From Hongsoonwoonella zoysiae (GTDB taxonomy: Bacteria > Pseudomonadota > Alphaproteobacteria > Rhizobiales > Stappiaceae), in the NCBI RefSeq assembly GCF_013266695.1, contig NZ_JABRXF010000002.1, forward strand, positions 124,001 through 188,000: DNA of 64,000 bases, written 5' to 3'. Below are positions 45,253 to 54,109 of this stretch, piece after piece; the first letter of the stretch is position 1; the number at the start of each line of letters is the position of its first letter. Under the pieces are notes generated by a model. It saw only the letters and a list, made by a program, of their open reading frames with translations, was not told the origin of the DNA and made no database searches. The translations under genes and the position numbers were made by a program.

Positions 45253-47457
45253 ATGAACCAGCCGCATCCATCCATGGCGGACGAACGGGTGGAACTCGAT
45301 CTTCCAGCCCTGCTCGGTGCATTGCGCCGGTCGCTGAAGTGGCTTGCGCCGCTGACGGTGGGATGTGCGGCACTCACCTTCGTGGGGTTGCAACTTGCGC
45401 CGTCGTATTACAAGGCGGATTCCAAGATACTGATCGAGGGCTCCGAAGCGGTCTATCCCGGCGAGGGGCGGGGGGTGGAGGAAGAGCGTGCGCTTCTCGA
45501 CGAGGAGGGCGTGGCAAGCCAGGTTCAGCTTCTGACATCGCGCGATCTTTCCCGCCGTGTCGCCAAGCGGCTCGACCTCGCCGCCATCCCGGAATTCGAG
45601 GCCGAGAGCGGCGGGCTCATCTCCGGCGTTCTCTCGATGCTCGGCATCAAGCGAGATCGGGGGTTCGCCTCGCCGGAAGAGCGGGTTCTCGAGGTTTACT
45701 ACGACAACCTGAAGGTCTACCGGGTGGAGGGATCCCGCGTCATCGCGGTGGAATTCTCGTCGCAAGCCCCGGAACTTGCGGCGAAGGTCTCCAATTCGAT
45801 CGTGGAAGAATACCTCGACCTGCAGGCGGCCGCCAAAAGGCAATCGACGGAGTTTGCCGCGGCCGCCCTTGAGCCGCAGATCAAGCGGCTGAGGGAGGAT
45901 GTCACCGCCGCGCAGGAACGCGTGGAAACCTTCCGCGCCAACAACGACCTTCTGCTCGGAGCCGATAACCAGACGCTGAGCCAGCAGCAGCTTGGCGAAC
46001 TGAGCACCCAGCTTTCCGAAGCGCGCGCGGCGCGCACGGAAGCGGAAGCCAAGGCGAGGCTGATCCGCGAACTCCTGAATTCCGGAGGGTCGCTGGAAAC
46101 CGCGAGCGATGTTCTCAATTCCCAGCTTATCCAGCGGCTGCGCGAGCGCCAGGTGGCGCTCCAGTCGCAGATCGCCGAGCTTTCCACGACGCTTTTGCCA
46201 AACCACCCCCGCATACGTGCGCTCAATTCCCAGCTTGCCGATTTCGACCGCCAGGTTCGCGGGGAAGCCCGCAAGATTATGATCGGGCTCGAAAACGATG
46301 CGAAGATCGCCGACAGCCGGGTCGCCTCGCTGTCCGCGGAACTGGATCAACTGAAGGGGAAGGCCGCGAAGTCCGCGGAAAACCAGGCCAGGCTGCGCGA
46401 ACTCGAACGCGAGGCTGCGACGAAATCCACGCAACTCGACCAGATGATGCAGCGTTTCCGGGAGGCCGACACGCGGCGCAATGCCGAATTCCTCGCGGCC
46501 GACGCGCGCGTCATTTCCCGCGCCTCCGTGCCGCTTGAGCCTTACTGGCCCAAGGCGCTGCCGATGACGATCCTTGTGGCGATTGCCGCCTTCATCCTGG
46601 GAACGGCATGGGTGATCATGCGCGAATTTCTCTCAGGCGCGGCGTTGAGCCGGATTTCCTACGGCGGGCCGGAATTCAACGAAGCGGGGCGGGAGCATCG
46701 TTCCGCATTCGCCGCCACGCGGGCTTCCTCGGCTTTGCCTGACGGGCAAACGGCGCATGGGGCGATCGCGGTGGCAAATCCGGGAGGTGCGATCGCCGGA
46801 AGCGACCTGCCGATAGAGCCAGAAAAGACGATTGCCCACAATGTGACCGTCGCGCCCGCGCTGCATGCGAATGCGCCGGCGGCTTCGATTGCCGACGGGG
46901 GGAAAAGGAGAGAGAACTTCAAACGCGTCGCGGTTTTGAGCGTGGACAGCGAAGAAGTGGCGCAAGCGGTGACCTTCCGCCTCGCCCGGCAGGCGGCGGA
47001 GGAAGGCAAACTTCCGCTATTCCTTGAGGTGCGGCCGGACATGGACGACCCTCAGGCCGTTCCTGGTTTTGCGGAGCTTCTGGACGGCAGCGCTTCCTTT
47101 GCCGGGGTCATTTACCGCGATCCCGCATCGCGCGCGCATGTGATCGAATCCGGACAACGCGCAATCGACGACGACCTGACGACAAACGGCCGATTCGACC
47201 TCGTCCTGGAAGCGATCGACCACACCTACGACCAGGTGTTTTTCGACCTTGGACTCATCGACGACAGCCTCATAAGCGCGCAGATCCTGTCGCTGGCCGA
47301 CAAGGTGGTGGTGGCGACGGGCGGCTCTCCGGCAGGGCCGGAGCTGGAAGCCGCGCTTAACATGCTTGAGGAACACACCGGCGCGCCCGTGACGGTGGAA
47401 AGCGCGGACCCTGAAACGGCGGTCGGTCGAGGCCGGTCCTCCGACATGGCGGCTTGA
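45253..47457 (+). CDS. Wzz/ExoP-like chain-length determinant with degenerate kinase domain
   Basis: Controls polymer length and export. 734 residues: cytoplasmic N-terminus, first span near 30-50 (LAPLTVGCAALTFVGLQLAP), a long periplasmic part with coiled coil at about 210-410, second span near 440-462 (MTILVAIAAFILGTAWVIM), then a cytoplasmic region ending in a domain that resembles a BY-kinase (RVAVLSVDSEEVAQAVTFRL, YDQVFFDLGLIDDSLISAQ, KVVVATGG). The Walker A GxxGxGKT motif is absent and there is no Tyr-rich tail, so it is unlikely to phosphorylate. ATG 45253 is the start that begins the family N-terminus. Confidence 0.88.
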   Translation: MNQPHPSMADERVELDLPALLGALRRSLKWLAPLTVGCAALTFVGLQLAPSYYKADSKILIEGSEAVYPGEGRGVEEERALLDEEGVASQVQLLTSRDLSRRVAKRLDLAAIPEFEAESGGLISGVLSMLGIKRDRGFASPEERVLEVYYDNLKVYRVEGSRVIAVEFSSQAPELAAKVSNSIVEEYLDLQAAAKRQSTEFAAAALEPQIKRLREDVTAAQERVETFRANNDLLLGADNQTLSQQQLGELSTQLSEARAARTEAEAKARLIRELLNSGGSLETASDVLNSQLIQRLRERQVALQSQIAELSTTLLPNHPRIRALNSQLADFDRQVRGEARKIMIGLENDAKIADSRVASLSAELDQLKGKAAKSAENQARLRELEREAATKSTQLDQMMQRFREADTRRNAEFLAADARVISRASVPLEPYWPKALPMTILVAIAAFILGTAWVIMREFLSGAALSRISYGGPEFNEAGREHRSAFAATRASSALPDGQTAHGAIAVANPGGAIAGSDLPIEPEKTIAHNVTVAPALHANAPAASIADGGKRRENFKRVAVLSVDSEEVAQAVTFRLARQAAEEGKLPLFLEVRPDMDDPQAVPGFAELLDGSASFAGVIYRDPASRAHVIESGQRAIDDDLTTNGRFDLVLEAIDHTYDQVFFDLGLIDDSLISAQILSLADKVVVATGGSPAGPELEAALNMLEEHTGAPVTVESADPETAVGRGRSSDMAA

Positions 47458-47887
47458 AGCCCGCCCGGTTTCCGCTTCGGCGGTTGCCATGAAGGATGTC
47501 GTGACGCGGGAAACGAGGCCACCGATAGAAGAATGGTTTTGTCGCGCGCGCGGAATTTCTTCCAACAGGAACAGGGCCTGCCTGGCCTGGAAGCTTTCTT
47601 TCGCAAATCCTCGAATTGATGGCCTGACCGACACCGGCCGCGCCTCGCTCCATGCCGATTGGCTGGAAGTTCGTGCCCCCGAATCCATATAGATGGCATG
47701 TTTCGCCGCGAGGCGGACGCGAGTGCAGGTAATCGCTTTCAATTAGAGATTTCAAATATTCATTAGTTATAGAATATGGCATCAAATATTTGACATTAGA
47801 AACCGATGATGCCGATATATTTTCTTACTAAATAAAAAAACTCTACGTAAGTTCAATCTATCCTGTGTTTTCGCTGAGGTGTTTGTC
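47458..47887. other. Intergenic region upstream of the DUF1254 pair
   Basis: 430 bases. The first 240 are GC-rich and show no supported gene; from about 47740 the sequence turns strongly A+T-rich (repeated AAATATT and a run of A) and should hold the promoter of the DUF1254 genes. The change in composition is abrupt. Confidence 0.5.
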
Positions 47888-49504
47888 ATGTCGTATCTTT
47901 CCGGGCTTGCCGGGTTGGTTTTGTCTGCCGCCTTCGCCACTACGGCGGGCGCCCAGGTTTCTCCCGAAACGCTGAAATCCCTCGGCGCACCCGACAAGGT
48001 GGAGACGCGCGCGGGCACGCTGGAATTCAACGACGGCGCGCCGACGGCGGACACCGCGCGGAAGGTGTTCGACACGCTGGCGTTTACCCGCGCCCTCAAC
48101 GTTTACAACAACAGCTTTCGCGGCGCTTCGGCGCTGGCGATCGCCAAGGGGATCGAGAGTATCGGGGCGAAGGACAACGACGCGGTGATCTTCTCCGAAC
48201 TTATGGATTCGGAGTCATTGTTCCTGACGGCGAATGCAGACACCGTCTACTATATGAGCGTGATCGACCTTTCGAATGGGCCGATGGTGCTTGAACAACC
48301 TCCGCAAGGCCTCGGCACCATCAATGACATGTGGTTTTCCTGGGTAATCGACATCGGTCGCCCGGGCCCCGACCGTGGCCTTGGCGGGAAATATCTGCTT
48401 GTCGGACCGGGTTACGACGGGCCGCTGCCCGAGGGCGGATATTTCGTCGCCCATTCCAGGACCCGCCGCGTGCTCTATGCCGCCCGTGCCTTCATCGAAG
48501 GTGGCAACGATCCGAAACCCGCCGTCGAGAACATCAAGAAGAACCTGAAGATCTACCCCTACGCGCCCGGCAGCTACGGCACCTCCATCGCCGAGGCGCT
48601 GGAAGGCAAGGTGAAGCTTGCCGGGGAGCCGAAAATTCCGGAGATGAAATTCATCGAAGGCAGCCATCTCGCCTTCAACACGATCCCGTCGAGCGACTTC
48701 GGCTTCTTTGAAATGATCAACGAGAACGTGCAGGCCGAACCGGCGACGAGCTACGACATCGAGCTTGCGGGCCAGCTTGCGGCGATCGGCATCGCGCACG
48801 GCAAGGAATTCAAGCCCGACGAGCGGATGAGAAATATCCTTTCCGATGCGGCCGCCGTCGGCAGCGCGACGGGCCGGGCCCTCAACTGGCGCTTTGCGCT
48901 TTCCCACCCGGACTGGGCTTATTATCCGGATTCACAGTGGGGCAACATGCTGTTCGAAGGCGGCGCATTTTTCGAGACGCCACCCCCGGCCTTCGAGGAC
49001 GGCATGTTCAAGCCTTATCCGCCGACCGGCGCGCGCACGCTCGATTCCCGCACGGCCTTCTACTACGCCTATACGCTGGATTCGCCGGGCATGATCATGC
49101 GTATTCCCGGTGTCGGCTCGCAGTATCTCATGGGCTTTCTGGACGCCACAGGTGAGCCCTTCGACGGCGCGAAAACCTACAAGGTGACGCTGCCGAAGGA
49201 CATTCCGGCGCGCGCGTTCTGGTCTCTCACCCTTTATGACAACCAGACCCGCTCGATGCTGCAAACGCCGCAGAAATATCCGCGAGCCGGCAGCCAGAGC
49301 TACCCGTCACCGGCCGCAGAAGCCGCAGACGACGGCTCGACCACCGTCTATTTCGGACCGGAACAGCCTAATGGCGTGGCGCGTGGCAACTGGATTCAGA
49401 CGGACCCCGACAAGGGCTGGTTCACGATTCTCAGGCTCTACAGCCCGTTGCCGAGCTTCTTCGACAAGAGCTGGCGAGCGGGCGAGATCGAGGTGGTGAA
49501 CTGA
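47888..49504 (+). CDS. Secreted DUF1254/DUF1214 protein, copy A
   Basis: 538 residues with a signal peptide (hydrophobic core to about residue 18, cleavage after GAQ or TAGA). The DUF1254 part covers roughly residues 45-170 (VYNNSFRGASAL, LTANADTVYYMSVIDLSNGP) and the DUF1214 part the last 120 (YKVTLPKDIPARAFWSLTLY, then the GNWIQTDPDKGW motif). The function of this family is unknown; it is predicted to be periplasmic and beta-rich. GAGG lies 8 bases before the ATG. A paralogue follows in tandem. Confidence 0.87.
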   Translation: MSYLSGLAGLVLSAAFATTAGAQVSPETLKSLGAPDKVETRAGTLEFNDGAPTADTARKVFDTLAFTRALNVYNNSFRGASALAIAKGIESIGAKDNDAVIFSELMDSESLFLTANADTVYYMSVIDLSNGPMVLEQPPQGLGTINDMWFSWVIDIGRPGPDRGLGGKYLLVGPGYDGPLPEGGYFVAHSRTRRVLYAARAFIEGGNDPKPAVENIKKNLKIYPYAPGSYGTSIAEALEGKVKLAGEPKIPEMKFIEGSHLAFNTIPSSDFGFFEMINENVQAEPATSYDIELAGQLAAIGIAHGKEFKPDERMRNILSDAAAVGSATGRALNWRFALSHPDWAYYPDSQWGNMLFEGGAFFETPPPAFEDGMFKPYPPTGARTLDSRTAFYYAYTLDSPGMIMRIPGVGSQYLMGFLDATGEPFDGAKTYKVTLPKDIPARAFWSLTLYDNQTRSMLQTPQKYPRAGSQSYPSPAAEAADDGSTTVYFGPEQPNGVARGNWIQTDPDKGWFTILRLYSPLPSFFDKSWRAGEIEVVN

Positions 49505-49588
49505 TTTTTGCAGGGAAGGCCGTGATCTGCCCGACTCGCGTCCCTTCTCTTCTCTTCTCTTTCATCAATGGATGGAGTTCGACCGACA

Positions 49589-51196
49589 ATGCGTATATCG
49601 ACTGTTGCCCTTGCCGCCGCGTTCGCGCTCGCGGCCGCTCCCATCGCCTCGGCTCAAGTCTCCGAGGAAACGCTGCGCTCGATTTCCACGCCCGACAGCG
49701 TCGAAACTCGGATCGGCACGCTCAACTTCAAGGACGGAACACCGAGCGCCGATACCGCGGCCGCGATTTACGACAACCTCGACTTTACCTATGCCTTTCG
49801 CGCTTTCACCGATGCGTTTCAGGGGGTGAGCGTCGAGGCGATCCGCCAGGGGCTCGCGACAGCCAACGTCAAGGACAATGAGCTCGTTCTCTTTTCGAAG
49901 CTTATGGATGCAAGTTCCATCTTCCTGACCGCCAATGCGGATACCGTCTACTATTTCGGATTCATCAACCTGTCGGACGGGCCGATGGTGCTGGAGACGC
50001 CTCCAGGGGCCCTCGGCACGATCGACGACATGTGGTTCCGCTGGGTGACGGATTTCGGCCGGCCGGGACCGGACCGCGGCGAAGGCGGCAAATATCTGCT
50101 CGTTGGACCCGGCTATGACGGCTATCTGCCGCAAGGCGAATTCAACGTCGCCCATTCCAGGACCAACCGGGTGCTGGTGCTGGGCCGATCCTTTCTGGAA
50201 AACGACGATCCGGCCCCGGTGGTCGAGCAGATCAAGGCGACGACCAAGATCTACCCCTATGCACCCGGAGGGGTGGGCATGTCCATCGCAAGATTCCTGG
50301 AAGGCGGCGTCATGCTGGGACGGGACGCCGAGCCCAAGGCTCCGGTCTTCCATGAGGGCACAGGGCTCGCGATCAACACCGTCCCGCCGAGCGACTACAG
50401 CTATTACGAGATGCTGAACGACCTGGTGCAGGCCGAACCGGCGACTGCGCTCGATCCCGAACTGATGGGGCCGATCGCCGCCATCGGCATCAGGAAGGGA
50501 AAGGACTTCGCGCCGGACGAGCGGATGAAAAAAATCCTGACCGAAGCGATAGCACTGGCGAATGCGACGAGCCGCACGCTCGGTTTCGACCCGCGCGATC
50601 CGGATGTGTACTATTACGAGGGCTCCCAGTGGTGGAACCCGCTTTTCGCGGGCGGCTACCTTTTCGAGACCCCGCCGCCGGAGATCACGCGCGAAGGCGC
50701 CAAGCCCTTTCCCCCGACCGGCTATCGCCAGATGAGCGCGCGGACCGCATTCTTCTACATCGCAACCGGCATCACCCCGGCGATGGTCATGAGGCTGACC
50801 AATGTGGGCTCGCAATATCTGGGGGCCATGAAGGATGCGAACGGCAACTATTTCGACGGAGCCAGGACCTACAAGGTGACATTGCCGAAGGGTATTCCGG
50901 CGGCGGCATTCTGGTCGTTCACCCTATACGACAACCAGACCCGCTCGATGCTGGCGACCGCGCAGAAGTACCCGCGCGCCGGCAGCCAGAGCTACCCCTC
51001 ACCGGCCGCCGAAGCCGCCGACGACGGGTCCACGACCGTCTACTTCGGCCCAGAGCAGCCGGAAGGCGTGGCGCGCGGCAACTGGATCCAGACCGACCCT
51101 GACAAAGGCTGGTTTATTTTGCTCAGGCTCTACAGCCCGCTTCAGAGCTTCTTCGACAAGAGCTGGCGACCCAGTGAGATCGAGATGGTGAATTGA
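49589..51196 (+). CDS. Secreted DUF1254/DUF1214 protein, copy B
   Basis: 535 residues, the same architecture as the preceding gene: signal peptide MRISTVALAAAFALAAAP (cleaved after ASA), DUF1254 part with LTANADTVYYFGFINLSDGP and DUF1214 part with YKVTLPKGIPAAAFWSFTLY. Identity with copy A is highest at the C-terminus, where a run longer than 25 residues is nearly unchanged and the DNA is also very similar. It begins 84 bases after copy A and probably shares its transcript. The ATG at 49589 has only a distant GGAG; an upstream ATG at 49568 would add seven residues before the signal peptide. Confidence 0.87.
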   Translation: MRISTVALAAAFALAAAPIASAQVSEETLRSISTPDSVETRIGTLNFKDGTPSADTAAAIYDNLDFTYAFRAFTDAFQGVSVEAIRQGLATANVKDNELVLFSKLMDASSIFLTANADTVYYFGFINLSDGPMVLETPPGALGTIDDMWFRWVTDFGRPGPDRGEGGKYLLVGPGYDGYLPQGEFNVAHSRTNRVLVLGRSFLENDDPAPVVEQIKATTKIYPYAPGGVGMSIARFLEGGVMLGRDAEPKAPVFHEGTGLAINTVPPSDYSYYEMLNDLVQAEPATALDPELMGPIAAIGIRKGKDFAPDERMKKILTEAIALANATSRTLGFDPRDPDVYYYEGSQWWNPLFAGGYLFETPPPEITREGAKPFPPTGYRQMSARTAFFYIATGITPAMVMRLTNVGSQYLGAMKDANGNYFDGARTYKVTLPKGIPAAAFWSFTLYDNQTRSMLATAQKYPRAGSQSYPSPAAEAADDGSTTVYFGPEQPEGVARGNWIQTDPDKGWFILLRLYSPLQSFFDKSWRPSEIEMVN

Positions 51197-51319
51197 CCGG
51201 AAGATTCATTGGACGCCGAATCTGCCCATGCCCTGGCAAAACGTGCCGACCCGCGACCGATGCGCCCGCTTCCGGCTTTCGCGGCACACGCGGGTCGGGA
51301 CGACGGGCATCGAGGTCGG

Positions 51320-52507
51320 TCACGCCAAACGTGCACGCAAGGCGCGGGCCCGGCGGACAAGCGACCAGAGGTGGGGATCTTCGCGGATCGTTCGCTTCAA
51401 TGCGGTTTTTGCGTTTGCGGCCACCGAATAAATCCGGCCGCGAGTGGTGAGCGCAATGACGATGTCCGACAGCGGTTCGGCTTGCGCCCAGGCGGCCTTG
51501 TAACGCTCCGCACCGACGCCGAAATCGAACCTTTCCATTCCGGCCTCGCACATTTCCCGAATAAGCGTTTTCAGAAGAACGTCGCCGGGGCTGAATTTCG
51601 CGAAGTCGTCCTCGGCAATGCTGTTGGCGTAAGCGTAGTAGCAATTTCCATGCACGCCGCCGAGATAGGTCGCGCGAACCCTTCCTTCCGCTTCAAGCGC
51701 GTAAATGGTGAAGCGATCCGAACCGTCTTCGATCGAAGCAAGCAGAAGCGACAGAAGGAAATCACGCGGCGCAGTTCCTGCAAAAGCGTTCGGAATACCG
51801 CTGGAGGCCGCGCGCGCGCTTCGCTGGGCGATCATGGCATCAAGGAGATACGCTGCCGTTTGCCCGTCTTGAGAGCGAAAGACGCGGAAGCCCGGCGCTT
51901 CGCCAAGCTTTCGTTCCTTGGCGTTCAGCTTCTTCCTCGCCGACGAACTGCGGCATTTGCGGTAAAGCGCCTCGAATTCGGCCTCCAGCGCCATTGCGTA
52001 AAGGGGTACGAAGCTTTGCGGCTCATTTCCGGCTAGAAGAGGATTCGGCCTGCCGTCGATAACGCAGGCCATGTTTCGCAGGTCGAGACAATCGGCGCCA
52101 GATTTCCCCGCTTCAAGCTTCATCGCGTCAAGCAGGCAGCGCCCGGTCTGCCTGTCCACAGCGTCGGGCCGCCAAAGGCCTGTGTTCTGGTTTCCGAAAC
52201 CGTGGCCGAGGGGGCGGGCGACGAGGACGCCTCGCCGATTTTCCATGCCGAGCGCGAAGCCGGCAGCCGGACCGTGTTCATCGGCCGCCATGACGAAAAG
52301 CGGAGCAACGCCGTTTCGCTCGCCAATGGTCCGTTGAAAGGATGAAAGCCAGTCGAACGAGTTGTAGAGGCAGCCCGACGCACGGGCCTCCAGCTCGCGC
52401 CACGCGGATTCCGCGTTTCCAACCGAACGAAAGGTGTAAATGTCTGGAGCCCGGGACGTATGGCCCGGCTCGTGTTCGGTGGAAATTGCAAATGATGGCT
52501 TTGCCAC
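51320..52507 (-). CDS. FemAB/GNAT-like acyltransferase (CelD/BioF2-type)
   Basis: 395 residues with a doubled GNAT fold: the N-terminal half contains LYNSFDWLSSFQRTIGERNG and the C-terminal half YALEAEGRVRATYLGGVHG followed by FSPGDVLLKTLIREMCEAGM and FDFGVGAERYKAAWA, the latter typical of proteins annotated as cellulose-biosynthesis CelD or BioF2-like acetyltransferases. In polysaccharide loci these often add acyl or aminoacyl groups to sugars. Start is GTG at 52507. It is divergent from the deacetylase gene by 66 bases and convergent with the DUF1254 pair. Confidence 0.8.
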   Translation of the reverse strand: MAKPSFAISTEHEPGHTSRAPDIYTFRSVGNAESAWRELEARASGCLYNSFDWLSSFQRTIGERNGVAPLFVMAADEHGPAAGFALGMENRRGVLVARPLGHGFGNQNTGLWRPDAVDRQTGRCLLDAMKLEAGKSGADCLDLRNMACVIDGRPNPLLAGNEPQSFVPLYAMALEAEFEALYRKCRSSSARKKLNAKERKLGEAPGFRVFRSQDGQTAAYLLDAMIAQRSARAASSGIPNAFAGTAPRDFLLSLLLASIEDGSDRFTIYALEAEGRVRATYLGGVHGNCYYAYANSIAEDDFAKFSPGDVLLKTLIREMCEAGMERFDFGVGAERYKAAWAQAEPLSDIVIALTTRGRIYSVAANAKTALKRTIREDPHLWSLVRRARALRARLA

Positions 52508-52573
52508 TGCGCTGCCCCCGGGGCGACCCCTTCGATCTGTTCCCGGTTTCTAGCAAGGAACTCTAAAGAAACC

Positions 52574-53725
52574 GTGCGTAAGATGCCGGAATATAACGAC
52601 GTTAGACCGGGGCGTTATCGCAAGATGGATTTTCGCCGGAGACTGCTGGCCGGAGGTTGCCGCTTTCTCGCGCTGTCCGGCGCAGGACGGCTGATGGCGC
52701 CATGGACGCAGGGCAAGGGTCTGATCTTCACCCTGCACAACGTGCTGCCCGACAGCGAAGCCCACAAATTCCGCCCGAATGCCCATCTGGACGTCACCCC
52801 GGAGTTTCTGGACAGCACCATCACACAGGTGAAACAGGCGGGTCTTGAATTCGTCTCGCTCGACGAGGCGATGCGGCGCACGCAAGACGAGCAGTGCGAC
52901 CGCAGGTTCGCTGTTCTTACCTTTGACGACGGCTATCGCAACAACCTCGTTCATGCATATCCCGTATTGAAGCGCCACCGGGCGCCTTTCACGATTTTCG
53001 TCGCGACCGGCTTTGTCGACCGCACCTCCGAAATCTGGTGGGTCGCGCTGGAGCGTATTCTGGAAAAGGCCGATTACCTCGACATGCCGCTGGGTGCGCG
53101 CATGGTCCGCCTGCCGACGCGCACGAAGGCCGAGAAGTGCGCCGCCTACAAGCGGGCGGTGCTATGGCTTGCCCATGACATGAGCGAGGCGGCGCAACGC
53201 CTTGAAATCCGCCGCATGGCGCGCGCTTATGGCGTCGACATGGAGGGGCTTGCGGAAGAGCTTATCCTCGACTGGGCAGAGCTTTCCGGCCTCGCCGAAG
53301 ATCCCTTGACCGAAATCGGCGCGCATACCCACGACCACCTGGCGCTCGCCCGGCTTGGCGAAGACGAGATGCGTGAAAACGTGCAGCTTGGCCTCGATCG
53401 GCTCAAGGCGGAACTGGGGATTTCGCCACGCCATTTTGCCTACCCTTATGGATACGAGGCGGCGGTGGACCGCAGAAGTGCCGAGGTGATCGGGAGTTTC
53501 GGCTTCGACTGTGCGCTGACCACGCGCCCCGGCATGATGACGAAAGGTCTCCAGAAATTTGCTCTGCCGCGCATTTCGCTAAACGGTCATTTCCAGAGCC
53601 CGACAGTCGTTTCGCAATATATTACCGGAGCGCCGTTTCCGATTTACCACGCATGGCGGAAAGCCAAGGACCATTTGACGTTTCGTGACGACGGGGTGGC
53701 CTCCGCACCGCGCGAGGCGGTTTGA
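52574..53725 (+). CDS. Polysaccharide deacetylase family protein
   Basis: 383 residues. The NodB-homology domain shows LTFDDGYRNN near 116-125 (catalytic Asp pair), the metal-binding HTHDH near 253-257 and HFAYPYGYE near 290. The N-terminus has a basic stretch and a weak hydrophobic segment (RRRLLAGGCRFLALSGAG), possibly a membrane anchor or signal. It probably removes acetyl groups from the locus polysaccharide. Start is uncertain: GTG 52574 is used, with ATG 52583 and 52625 as alternatives; no strong ribosome-binding site decides. Confidence 0.83.
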   Translation: MRKMPEYNDVRPGRYRKMDFRRRLLAGGCRFLALSGAGRLMAPWTQGKGLIFTLHNVLPDSEAHKFRPNAHLDVTPEFLDSTITQVKQAGLEFVSLDEAMRRTQDEQCDRRFAVLTFDDGYRNNLVHAYPVLKRHRAPFTIFVATGFVDRTSEIWWVALERILEKADYLDMPLGARMVRLPTRTKAEKCAAYKRAVLWLAHDMSEAAQRLEIRRMARAYGVDMEGLAEELILDWAELSGLAEDPLTEIGAHTHDHLALARLGEDEMRENVQLGLDRLKAELGISPRHFAYPYGYEAAVDRRSAEVIGSFGFDCALTTRPGMMTKGLQKFALPRISLNGHFQSPTVVSQYITGAPFPIYHAWRKAKDHLTFRDDGVASAPREAV

Positions 53726-53734
53726 AAGGCGTGC

Positions 53735-53947
53735 TCAGGCCTTGGGGCGGCGCTCCATCCACCAGATGATCGCTCCCGCCGGAATGACCCAGACGAGCCC
53801 GGCAACTGCGAAATAGGTGAAACGCGTAAGCGTGGATGACTGCTGGAGCGTAATGTCGCCGATAACCATCGCAAGCAGCGCATAGCTCGTCACAAATACG
53901 ACGAGGACGATCATGCCGATGAATTTACGAAGGCGAGGGGGCAACAT
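53735..53947 (-). CDS. DUF2842 small membrane protein
   Basis: 70 residues with two membrane spans (FIGMIVLVVFVTSYALLAMV and a second at about 44-62 ending in WWMERRPKA), the standard shape of DUF2842, a small alphaproteobacterial family. Function unknown. In other genomes it often lies close to ctaA, as here (divergent, 162 bases). Confidence 0.8.
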   Translation of the reverse strand: MLPPRLRKFIGMIVLVVFVTSYALLAMVIGDITLQQSSTLTRFTYFAVAGLVWVIPAGAIIWWMERRPKA

Positions 53948-54109
53948 AGTTTCTCTGCTTCCAATCGTGTTTTCGCAGTCTTTACGGCATATGAGCCTTG
54001 CCGGATGGTGCGAATTGCCGCAGCAGGTACTGCGAACGCAGCCCTTGCAATGGCGACCACTGGCCTATAACGGGGCGTAGTGCAAGCCAACCCGAAGCGA
54101 AAAGCGAAT

